Under the pieces are notes generated by a model. That model searched no databases, was not told where the DNA came from, and was given only the letters and a program-made list of their open reading frames with translations. Positions 35,363-45,500 of a stretch of DNA of 64,000 nt are shown here, piece by piece. The position numbers and the translations under genes are program-made. Numbering within the stretch: position 1 is the first letter of the stretch; the number at the start of each line of letters is the position of its first letter. The stretch lies in contig JAQGDQ010000122.1 of the NCBI GenBank assembly GCA_030141605.1, positions 255,001 through 319,000 on the forward strand, read 5' to 3'. The stretch comes from Tubiluchus corallicola. Its lineage: Eukaryota; Priapulida; Priapulimorpha; Priapulimorphida; Tubiluchidae.

Positions 35363-35472
35363 TTTTACAAGAATATTTCTTTGGCTACAGTAGGTGCTTC
35401 AGGTTTAACAAAACAAACAAGTCAACAAATGAACAGAAAAACGATGGAGCAACCAGTACTATAAACATTTAA
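35363..35472 (+). CDS. Possible terminal coding exon (unknown gene)
   Basis: A very strong polypyrimidine tract and acceptor (TTTTTTTCTTTTTTTTTACAG) end at 35362. From there a frame reads LQEYFFGYSRCFRF then NKTNKSTNEQKNDGA to a TAA at 35470-35472. The composition, aromatic then polar Asn/Thr/Lys-rich, would suit a C-terminal tail. A second frame (FYKNISLATVG...) is also open to a nearby stop, so the reading frame is uncertain. No upstream exon was found. Confidence 0.28.
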
Positions 35473-36224
35473 TTTTTGAACTACCAAGAATTTTTATACA
35501 AACTGTTTTGACAAATTTGCTTGTTTAATTATTTTAGCTAATTTATTCTCATTATTACATAGGTCTGTAATCGAATTTCTAGATAGGCTTACCTAAAAGC
35601 TGCTGACGGATGTATTATAATATAATTTCATTACAAGTATTACAATATTACATAGTAGATATACTTAATTTTTTAAATTTATTTCACATGGCATACAATA
35701 CTCCCAATTATATTATATCAAATTAACCTTAATTACTTCTGGTGATTAGGAAAAATCTGGGCATGTGTTTTTCTGGGCGACTGATTCTCAGTCAGGCCGA
35801 ATTTCCGCGCGAAACGTTATAAATTTGCATGAATTTGAAAGCAATTAATTTACATTGTTTTACAGGCGAGATTTGCATTTGTTAGTGTGAATTTGTAAAC
35901 TAAATGAAAAGTTACTTTACAGAATACTAACTACGTCTTAAATTAGGTACGCCAGTGTTTTTGTAAAAGAAATGATCCGAAATAGATTTCAGGTAAGAGC
36001 TAACATTTGATTTGGTACGAGAATTTGACAACTTTTGTAACAGTATAATTTAACGAAAAAATACATTATTTAGAATTTGCTTTTTTTATGCATGGCTAGC
36101 GTTCTAGTAGCTCAACATGATTCTGATTTACTGAGACTAAGTTTTCTAAACGGTTATATCGCATCATGTGCTTTAAATAGTAGTTGGGTTATTTTATTAT
36201 TTCTTTTTTCTTTCTTTATTTAAG

Positions 36225-36735
36225 TACAGTAGTACCTCTGTTTTCGACCATAATTCGTTTCTAAAAAGTGTTTGAAAACCTGTTTGGTTGAGAACCGAAT
36301 CGTTTGTTCCCATAAGAAATAATGTAAAAGCAAATAATCCGTTCTCAAGCACCAAATGAATTGTAAAGTATTACTAAAACGAAATATAATAATGTAAACT
36401 TTTTATTCAAACAGTAGATATGGATATAATTGATAAGAAAAACATAATAGAATTACTTTGAAAGAAAACATAATTGTTTCTGCATGAAAAAGCAGAGAAA
36501 AGTAGAAAGCACTTAGCGATGTTAGGCGATTCAAATGTTGCGTGTGACTACTCTCGGGCGCGGTCGGTTACGCTCGGCTCTACTCGGCTCGCCGCGCTTG
36601 TGTTCATCACGTGCTTGGCGGTTGGTCGAGTACCGAAATTCTGGTCGAGAGCGGAGACAATTTCAGCTCGAATTTTCTGGTCAAAAACCAATTTGTATGA
36701 ATACGGACACGTTCGACAACGGAGGTATGACCGTA
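36225..36735. mobile_element. pogo/Tigger-like MITE, 507 bp, TA target duplication
   Basis: The element spans 36227-36733, flanked by TA on both sides. The left end CAGTAGTACCTCTGTTTTCGA and the reverse complement of the right end, CGGTCATACCTCCGTTGTCGA, agree at about 16 of 21 positions, with further degenerate inverted similarity inside. TA duplication and CAGT-type ends fit Tc1/mariner-pogo elements. The GC-rich right half gives open frames (36474-36774) but no transposase. Confidence 0.7.
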
Positions 36736-37138
36736 TTAGGTATATATAAAACGTATATAATGTATATACATTAGCAAACAGTAAAATTATATAGCCATGT
36801 TCGGGGGACAGTTTTGCCTACGATTTTGTGCCATGGATGACAGCAAGAAACAAAATCTTCTTGAACTCAACAAAGTGCTTCACGAATGTTTCATGACTTC
36901 TGTATAGAGCAAAGGTTCGTCATTTAAAGGAGACAGCAATTAGAAAATTTTTATTAGTTAAATTACATTTCGGCCACATCCATCTACATTAAGTAGCTCT
37001 TGTCCGTTGATTACCGGCTTGCTTTAATTGTAGAAAATTGAAATGTTTATAAAATTGATGGTTGACCCTTATGAGAAATGTGAAAAAGTATTGCAAACTT
37101 CTGTATAACATGTTAACAAGAGTTTGTTTTTATATTAG

Positions 37139-37271
37139 GTTATCTGCATTCTATTTTGCTTTACGACCATGAGATGCGTGAAAGTGTACGATAATCCACG
37201 TTTTGGAAACCCGTACAATAATTTTAGGCAGCCGTCATCTTGGTCACAGAACCCATATGTTCGTGAACAAG
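37139..37271 (+). CDS. Gene A, possible upstream exon
   Basis: Bounded by an acceptor TTTTTATATTAG and a donor CAAG|GTAAAT, it is open in a frame reading VICILFCFTTMRCVKV then YDNPRFGNPYNNFRQP to NPYVREQ. It ends in phase 1, which fits the phase-1 pentraxin exon at 38746. The hydrophobic start could be a signal peptide core and the rest a low-complexity Asn/Pro/Ser linker. It does not resemble the WHHLC exon that precedes the equivalent exon in gene B, so membership rests on phase and position. YDNPR loosely echoes YDNRR of the 19.9-kb exon, possibly by chance. Confidence 0.35.
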
Positions 37272-37628
37272 GTAAATTCGCTATTATTTGTCAACGTCTG
37301 TCGATATTCAAGCAAGCACTTGACAGTCAAGCGGAGGCAGACATACAGATAGTCAGACCGTCACTTGTAAAGGTTGGCAGTGGGCTGCATTTGATTTGAT
37401 TTCAATTGTTGGAATCGCTGAAATCCTCACCAATATTCATACAATCAGCTGCTTATTATTGTATTTATATAATTTTTGTAATGTTTTTGTACAACAACAT
37501 GCATCTCTATTCTTGCACAAACAAACAGCTGATTACATTGAAACTGTAAACTGTAACTGCAAATTTCCTCAAACAAAATCAATTTTTGTGATTTAATTAA
37601 ATGCTGCGAAAATTAAATTTTTATTCTA

Positions 37629-38190
37629 AGATTCAATAAACTACTAGACATGCAATTTTTCGTAAAACCATCAGAATGCCCAGAATTTGTTTAATCAATA
37701 AACTACTAGACATGCAATTTTTCGGAAAACCATTAGAATGTCCAGAATTTGTTTAATCAATAAACTACTAGACATGCAATTTTTCGGAAAACCATTAGAA
37801 TGTCCAGAATTTGTTTAATCAATAAACTACTAGACATGCTATTTTTCGTAAAACCATTAGAATGCCTAGAATTTGTTTAATCAATAAACTACTAGACATG
37901 GTATTTTTCGTAAAACCATTAGAATGCCCGGATTTTGTTTAATCAATAAACTACTAGACATGCAATTTTTCGTAAAACCATCAGAATGCCCAGATTTTGT
38001 TTAATCAATAAACTACTAGACATGCAATTTTTCGTAAAACCATTAGAAAGCCCAGATTTTGTTTAATCAATAAACTACTAGACATGCAATTTTTCGTAAA
38101 ACCATTAGAATGCCTAGATTTAGTTTAATCTATAAATTACTAGACATGCAATTTTTCGTAAAACCATCAGAATGCCCAGATTTTGTTTAA
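37629..38190. repeat. 62-bp minisatellite, about 9 units, in gene A intron
   Basis: Units beginning AATCAATAAACTACTAGACA repeat nine times with a few substitutions (TCGTAAAA/TCGGAAAA, CCATTAG/CCATCAG). It lies in the proposed intron between 37271 and 38746. Confidence 0.95.
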
Positions 38191-38745
38191 ATGAACAAGT
38201 TATTCAATCTACAGTAACTGATTAAAGCAATGACTAGATATTTCGCTATAAAAAGCAGATTGCAAAGATTGGCGGTCCGTTGCCACTTAATAACAGCTCT
38301 TGTGATTCACTTTAGAGTTGAAGATATAATGAAATTAAAGGCTAAATAGTCATAAGGGTCTGCTAGTTGAACTTTTGCTGACTATTATCATGCATCCGTT
38401 TATCTGCCACGCTTTGCTTAATGGTGACTATGAAGTTTAATTCTTCTCCTGTTCCATACGTTTATGTTTTTCAATTTCTGTCTGACCTGCAAGGATTGTC
38501 CCTGGTGAGGATGCCTCTATGAAGCACATGCTGCGTATTGTGATTACTTTTTGCCAAATGTAACTTTTCAAATTTTGCGGAAAATGAATAAATCTGAAAG
38601 AAAAATTTAATAGAAATGTTTAAAAATTCGTAAAAATGCCATCGAGAAACTTTGTGGGTCTGCAGAAAACGAATAATGCGTATATGACGCAAAAATGATG
38701 CTGTTTATAATGTGGTGTCGTTGCTATTTTGTATTTTCATATTAG

Positions 38746-40643
38746 AAAGTGGCACCTTAGAAAGTGGCGGAAGCATACCAGGAGGTGGGACATTAATATT
38801 TGGTCACGATCAAGACCAAATCGGTGGGGGATTCGACAGTGATCAGAGCTACGTTGGCATGGTAACGGATGTCATCTTGACGACTGATCTTCTAAGCGCA
38901 TCTGTGATAGGTAAGTAGGAGGATTGCATAGCACTTTGTTTTGGCCTAGTTACATACCAGCAAAAGAAATGCACAATTAATTTTAAAAACCTTCATTATA
39001 CTGTTTGCCGAACTCCATTATGCTAATTTGGACACGTTTGCTAGGACATTGCACCTAGTAAATGCAATGTAGTGCAGGACTGAAAGCGTTGTTGTAAGTT
39101 GCTAATTGTCCTCAGAAAGAAGATTCGTGAAAGGAAGCACTATTTAGAGAAGTGTGTCACTGTAGCGTAACATTCTCAGACAGGCGCAATGACAACACCG
39201 ACCTATTGACCTGGGGGGACGGCACAGCAACTTATTGATTAAGTGCTAAAAACGTTAATTATTGTTTGTAAAAGTGGATCACATCAATAGAAGAATCTAT
39301 GATGACAAGCTTAGAACCGTTCAGTGTAAAATACTTAGCACAGCTGTATGAAATACAAGCGGGAAACTCGATAAAAAACTCCACGATTGAGCACAAAAAA
39401 GCAGCGTATGTTGGTGTCACGTTTTTCTAAAATATGTTAATTATTGCTTGCAAAATAGAACGTTAAATTAAGTATCAAAAACGCAATAAGGTCTATTTTC
39501 ATGCTTGGTCTCATTCCATCGCCGCCAGTTTTTTTTCACCAAACGATTCTAACTTGTTGGCCCCTCAAGCTGCTGGGACTTTTCCATTTGTATATGAAAT
39601 ACAACAATCTTTTGCCAACTATCAATTTTGTGCTAATTGCTATTGAAACTTTTGGCACCTTTGACAATGAAGGTAAAAAATTGCTTAGTACATTATATAA
39701 ACGAATTCAATGCGCCTCGGGAGAGATTACCAAAGAGGTAATGCGATAAGCCTTATAGGAACAATCTCTCCGTCTGAAAAGCTTGAAGCGATTATGGAGT
39801 TCCTTCAATATTAATATTTCGCTTTCTTGACCTCTTACCCATGATTGTAGCAAAAATCTCGATTTTGAGCAGATAATTTCCCGACTAAACATTAATCACT
39901 TGTCTATTTTGCTATTTTTGAAATCAGCTGCTTTTTTACAATGTAATAATACTTGTATATGGTATTTATTATTATATAATTGTACAATTTGTTTTTTATG
40001 CTTTCAATCATTTTGTAGACATCAAAGTTAAATCTACAGTAATCTGTGTTCTGTTGTAATTTGACAAAATTAATTGGCCGTTGTATCTTTTTCGTTTGTT
40101 GTCTTTTTGTCTATTAGAACATTTAGTTACATAACAACTTGAAAAACAGGCAAGAACGATGGTAAGTCAGCTAGCATTCTTTTGCAAAAAAAATTTCCAA
40201 AAATTTTTTGCGAAAAAGTTTCCAAGTGGATAAATGTGAAACTTTAAATCTGCTGAAATAGAATTTTTAATGCAAGCCAAGTTCATTTTTAGTTGAGGTG
40301 TTTACATTAAAGTATGACATGTGCATTTTCAGAGGAAATGTCCACCACTTGCTTCAACATTGATGGCAACCTCGCATCATGGCGGTTGGAAGACCTGACA
40401 TTTGAAGCAAACGCTCACCCGATCTCTCCTAGCACCTGCCCATCTAAAGCACCAAATCCAGAGATATGTCTCCCTACTACACTAACGGAAGAGCAACTTC
40501 AGTTTCTTGAAAATTTAATTACCTATCTCATTCATAATAATGATTTAACAGCTCACCAAATTGTGAAGCTTCTTTATTCAGACAAAAACTTGTATCGGAA
40601 CCTAACCGAATTGGAAAGCAAAATTATTTATTTAGTAAACTAA
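38746..40643 (+). CDS. Gene A: pentraxin-family protein, last two exons
   Basis: Exon 38746-38910 (165 nt, phase 1-1, acceptor TTTTCATATTAG, donor ATAG|GTAAGTAG) encodes the C-terminal pentraxin calcium loop: GGTLIFGHDQDQIGGGF then DSDQSYVGMVTDV. It splices in phase to 40333-40643 (acceptor GCATTTTCAG, stop TAA), which reads STTCFNIDGNLASWRLEDLT, two more Cys and a Leu-rich helical tail. Pentraxins are secreted, calcium-dependent ligand-binding lectin-fold proteins. Positions matching the known calcium ligands are D, Q, D, D and Q, so binding is plausible. AATAAA follows at 40904. The N-terminal half of the domain was not found, so the gene is partial or its exons lie unrecognised upstream. 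Confidence 0.75.
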
Positions 40644-40900
40644 AACCTATATAATTCTCTAAGTATGTCAATTTATCTGCATTTTTATATTACTTCACAA
40701 GAAAGTTGCTGCATTAATAACCTTGATTTTAGCACGCACTTTAATACTTCTTGTTTAATATAACTGTAAGAAATGTTATACGCACAAATTAGAAAAGCTA
40801 ATTACAGAATCCGTAAATGTAATATTGTAGAATTCACTCTGTATAGTGTCTATGTAAAATTGTGTAATGTTAGTTCAGATATTTTTGCCTGCAAAACGAG

Positions 40901-40932
40901 GCTAATAAAAACTTATCATCATCATCATCATC
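40901..40932 (+). terminator. Polyadenylation signal and ATC-repeat tail
   Basis: AATAAA at 40904-40909 is followed by (ATC)n. It may be gene A's poly(A) signal. The combination also resembles a LINE 3' end inserted in the UTR. Confidence 0.4.
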
Positions 40933-43166
40933 TCTAGGTATATAACGCGAGTAGTTGCTAAATCATTCAACAAGTAAATTGAGTCTCTTTGTAATTTGTG
41001 CCCACGAAATAACAAACTTCACCTTATTACAGTCTGTTTACTGCATAAACGTACAGCCCTAAAATTGTAATTTTATGAGACCTACCTATCAAATAGGCTA
41101 AGCTTAATAATTGGTTTCTTTATTATAGTATGACTTTGTTACCTGTAAAAGTGAATAAATATAGTATCTTTACTAATAAACGTGTAACAAAGTCAGCTGG
41201 TTTATTGGTTTATAGACAATACGGACGACGTAAATTGTAGAGGTAATTATTACTTTCATTACTTTGTGCCCAGTCTATTTAATATCGTGGTGCGCTTATA
41301 GGAGCCTAATGAAGAACTTAAGGGAAAAGAAAGGCGGCATGTGAAGTAGTTTTCAGGAAAGTCGCTTTAAAAATTATATTATTTTATAGCAATTTTATGC
41401 GCATATCATTCTGGGGATGAAAGCATTTTTTGTTTGTCTTCATTTTGTCATATGCGCACACAGTAAATAGGGAACGCAGAATTTATTGGACGATGGTAGC
41501 TGCGTAGACTCTTGATATGGCTTGTGTTGTTTCTGCTGAGTGCCCAACATTTTATTCCCTCCCCCTAATTTATAATCCTTTGATAGTAATTCTTTTTTCT
41601 GCCAGATGAGAACACCGCAGGGAGTAATACGTGACACGTGGCAGCAAATAACTAAAGATTGATTTGAGCTGGTTTAAACTAACTACTTATTATGATGTCC
41701 AACTCGGATTACCCAGGAAAAGTGCGTGCCTCGTACTGTGTTAAAGAAAAGCGAATTTAATCTATAATATTAAGTTTAATATATAATATAAGCTAGTATT
41801 ATTAGAACGTCTGGCTCTTCACTTATAGCTTTCCACAGAAAGTTATGTAACATAGCATTGTTTACCTGCTTGAAAGACTTGTGTAACTAGAAAAGAAAAT
41901 TCTTAGCAATTCAAAATTTTCTCGCACCTGGGAAAATGTGACTGACTCACCTTCCCAGTGTGCACCACTGACGTACCAAAAAACGCAATTTATAGTTTTG
42001 CTTAGTTAATGAAGTGTGCGCTATAATTGCTCTGATTATTTTTTCAAACTTTATGCAAGGTAAGTGTTATCTAAACATGTTTCGAACAATAAGCCATCAA
42101 AATGCTATCGTGGCGAGAGTTTAAATTTTCAAGTTTAGCTGCTAATGCAAGCTTTGTGCGTAATGAGGCTGTGTGTAGGTGATATAGCCTTATATAAGTA
42201 AAGGGTTTTCTTCTGCTTAAAAAGTTTAAAGAAACGGATGAAAACAATTTTTATTGCACTCATAAGTATAAGATGCTATTAATTTTTATTATTTTTTAAT
42301 TACTTTCCTGGAATTAACATTCCTTTATTTAATGCAGGACTAAATTGTAGACTAAAACATCGAGTTAAAGTAAAACAATTTTTTATTAATAAGTTATTGA
42401 GCTAAACGGTAGTTCATTAGTTGCTTAAACACATTTTTTGTGACGTGCACAAAACTCTCTATAAATGTGACATAAAAAAAGTAAGAGTAAGAATTTCTTT
42501 TTACTTAACCCATTAAAAATGATTACGTACGACTATTGTTTGTTTTAAGGCCCAAAAAGTTGATTACAGTAACAAACAAAAAATCAGACAATAAATTAAT
42601 TAGCAGTTACAAAACGGCAATTACAATAGTTTACAGTGCATTAAAAAGAGTAAAACAATGAAACTCAAGATCAGACATTCAAGTAAATCATTATTAACAC
42701 AACAGTTTTTAAGTTTTTATAATTTCCTTGATATAAAATAAAAGCTTGGTAATCAATTTAAAAACAATTTATAAGAATAAAATAATTATTTCTAATCTTT
42801 CATTTAGTAAACCAATGATAAATAACATCAGACTTTCAACTCAAGTGTTTATTAAAGTAACAGTTTTTATAATTTCCTTGTAACAAAAACCTTCCGTAGT
42901 CATAAAACATTAGTCCAATACATTTCTAAATAATGAAGTTAAATTAAGGATATAATAATTAATAAAAATATATTCAGCAAAACATTAAAATAGTATTAAC
43001 AACTTTAAGGTATCAAAGCTTACATTGCAATGCTATAACTGTCCAAACTTATCACGCAGTAACTTACTGTGCTAGTGAATGTACGTTTTAAACAATGGTT
43101 CGTTTTAAATGACAATCTTATGACAATCATTATGACAATGGTCATAAAATTATTATGCTTTACGAC
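40933..43166. other. Spacer between genes A and C
   Basis: AT-rich, no supportable gene; short frames only. Confidence 0.4.
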
Positions 43167-44738
43167 TCAATATGTAGGTGTCTTCTTCTTGGGCTTACGC
43201 AAAGTTCTCTCAGCAGAATGAATAGCTAAATCCAGTAGAGTATTGTAGAAATGCTCTGACACAGTGCAAACATTTTTAACTGGAGGCTGAAAACTGGAAC
43301 AATCTGGATCAAAGACTTGTTGCACATTACCTTTAAGTTCCAAACGATAGTCATTGTAAGAGAAGAGGTCTCCTTTGTTTTTACATTCATATCCCATGGG
43401 CACCACTTCTTCGAATGTTAGTTTTTTGGAAAATACGTTAAGATCGGATATATCTCCTTTGAAACTGCTTTGTACGTTAACGTTGTTTTGATTCTGTCCG
43501 AACACTAAACATCCGTCACTCTGGATCTTACCCAGATCAACGTCAAACATTCCAAACGCTACAAAATTGGGATCAGTGCCATCTGGTACGCCTACTGTGG
43601 CCTGCCTACGTACACGTCGAGGTCGTTTACCGTTTACATTTCGCTCAGAATCTTCTGTCCGTGGTCTTCCTAGAACAGGACTTTGGCCAGCTAGCGTTGG
43701 AAAAGGCTGACCTGAGCACTCTGTTGGTAAGTCTTCACTGCAAACATCGCAAACGTCAGGACAACAGACATTGTAAGAAAAGCAATCACTGTCGCAAAAA
43801 CATGCTCCTTCGCTATTTATGTCACCACAATCCTCAGGGCTGCATGTAAGACTATCAATGCGATGAGCATCTACACTTACCCAATAAGTTCTAGTAGTGC
43901 TGTCATAACCAGCGCAGATGTAATGCCAAGAAAAAAACTGCCTAATATGCACTGCTAGTGTGTTAGCTGGTATAGGAACTCCGTTCACGTACAAAGTCAG
44001 GGAATCGTCTTCGAGAGCGAGTCGGAAGGCATCTGGCTTTCTTTGCGTGGCATAAGAAAAGAGCGTTACTTCTGAAGCGTTTCGAGCATCTGCGTGCGGA
44101 TATAACCAAAAGCATATCGTCAAGGCTTCAGTAGGTTTTGTTATAACGTCATTTATCTTTATGTGTTCAGTATCGCTGAACTCCTCAAATACAAACTTTG
44201 TAAATGGTTCCTCTACGTCAAAACAATTTACTTCTTCTTTGATTTTATGCACTAGTTCTACTGGACGACCTCTGTGTTTCTTCAATTGCGCTCGATTGCC
44301 ATACCCACCTTTTACTGAATGAACTCGCAATTATTGATTTTTTGAAACAAAATTTGATGGACAGAAAGCAAATGTAAAAGCTCGGAGCTGAAGGAAGATT
44401 TGAACCAGAAGTCCTTTGGATTTTCATTTTCAACGCACGGTTATGCAATCATGTTCATAACGTCATTAGGCTGGTAGTCCAAAGTTTCTAGTTCAAATCT
44501 AGAATAACTTTTTCTTCATTTCTGTCAATCACGTTTGGTAACAAAAGATCAATAATTACGAGTTCAATTTTTCATTAACCTATTATTTTCAGATTAAAGG
44601 TACAACAAATTAGTGTTCACCTTTAGTTCTGCGTTTGCGAGTACGCTGTTTAGCACCACAAACATCTTCACTAATCAGCACTGCTAAAACAATAACAGCA
44701 ACGACAAAAAAACAAACACGTTGACTATTCAAGAACAT
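43167..44738 (-). CDS. Gene C: secreted pentraxin split by a somatomedin-B-like domain
   Basis: Two exons: 44738-44621 (ATG, donor AAAG|GTGAAC) and 44314-43167 (acceptor TTCATTCAG, stop TGA), about 421 aa. Residues 1-28 are a signal peptide (MFLNSQRVCFFVVAVIVLAV), followed by a basic RTRKRR. The pentraxin fold starts near 76; the paired cysteines expected in the family appear as TICFW (C107) and HYICAG (C173). Instead of continuing, residues 197-231 form a somatomedin-B pattern ending CFCDSDC...CC...C, with one extra Cys. A linker with RPRRVRR (270-276), a furin-type site, follows. The fold resumes with CLVFGQNQNN and the C-terminal strands. Calcium ligands E/D are replaced by N and the loop is short, so calcium binding is doubtful. 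Likely extracellular; ligand unknown. The acceptor's pyrimidine tract is weak. Confidence 0.8.
43605..43625 (-). other. Predicted proprotein-convertase site in gene C
   Basis: Codons for RPRRVRR precede QATVG. The motif fits the furin consensus R-X-[K/R]-R and sits in the unstructured linker between the somatomedin-B-like domain and the second half of the pentraxin fold. Cleavage would give two chains. Confidence 0.55.
43740..43844 (-). other. Somatomedin-B-like domain of gene C
   Basis: Cys spacing C-x4-C-x8-C-x-C-x3-C-x5-CC-x6-C matches the SMB pattern closely. One additional Cys sits between the CC pair and the last Cys, and Val occupies the usual Phe/Tyr position. Confidence 0.75.
44395..44510. 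mobile_element. tRNA-like SINE remnant in gene C intron
   Basis: On the minus strand AATCCAAAGG then CTGGTTCAAATC resembles a tRNA 3' half with B box. On the plus strand TCTAG-TTCAAAT-CTAGA (44487-44503) is a perfect T-arm, with GGTTAT (44439) able to pair with ATAACT (44504). The anticodon stem is poor, so I read this as SINE debris, not a working tRNA. Confidence 0.35.
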
Positions 44739-44785
44739 CTCGATACTACCGATACTATCTAGCACTCGCCTGAATAGAAGCTGTC

Positions 44786-44794
44786 CTTTATATA
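44786..44794 (-). promoter_or_regulatory. TATA box of gene C
   Basis: TATATAAAG on the minus strand lies 48 bp before the chosen ATG (44738), putting a start site near 44755-44760 with a short 5' UTR. This favours the MFLNSQ start over the upstream in-frame MPNV at 44813. Confidence 0.6.
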
Positions 44795-45289
44795 CCACTA
44801 TTACATTCGGCATACTTCTGCCAAGGGTTAATGTCCTTTTGGAATAGTGTTTGTCGTCTGGTCCACAGCTTACGGGTTTTAAAACGCCAACAAACTGACC
44901 TCATTAGAGAAATTAGTAGGCACTTAGACATGACAGCATGGCAAAAAACAGTTTAAATTTCAGAAGAATTTTGTCGTCAACGCAACTCCAAGACACCACG
45001 GTTTTAAACTTTTCGAAAAGTAGACGAACAATGTTCACTTTCCAAAGCGCTACCAAGAAACTTGAATAAGCTACGTTCATAAGCAACCTGTTTGATTGAA
45101 ATACGTTTTCCCAACCAATACAGAAAAAGCCAATTGATACGGAAGCCTACATAGACAACATAGACAACACTACGGGCGATAGTTATGAAGTAATTTTTCC
45201 TATTCATTGTCACATACTTTGTCAAAAAATCGAAATAAATAATGGCAAAGCACTTTAATAAACGTATATACAGATAAGACAACATTAAA

Positions 45290-45500
45290 AAGGTAAAATA
45301 AGATAAAGTGAAATTAGGTAAGAAGTGGCATAATATTGTAATGTAAAGTAAAGTAAATCTAAACAGAGTAAAAAAGTTGAGGTGAGGTATGTCAGGTAAG
45401 GTAAGTTAAAGTAACATAACGTAATGTAACATAAGATAAACGATAAGGGTAAGGTACGGTAATGAAAAAATGGCACAAATGGAAAAGTAGGTAAAAACGG
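45290..45500. repeat. Degenerate GTAAR-type simple repeat
   Basis: Interrupted GTAAA, GTAAG, GTAAT pentamer-like words. The minus-strand leucine- and tyrosine-rich frame is an artefact. Confidence 0.7.

Noticed and set aside
36474-36774. Overlapping plus-strand frames in a CpG-rich patch
   Set aside because: They lie inside the TA-flanked pogo-like MITE and match no transposase.
44330-44339. Start codon of gene C at the minus-strand MRVHSV
   Set aside because: It lies in the intron just before the acceptor; the spliced form gives a signal peptide and TATA box at proper spacing.
44439-44509. Functional tRNA (Thr-GGT-like) on the plus strand
   Set aside because: T-arm and acceptor pair, but the anticodon stem has a mismatch, the D-arm is poor, and this anticodon is unusual for animals. 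Better explained as SINE debris.
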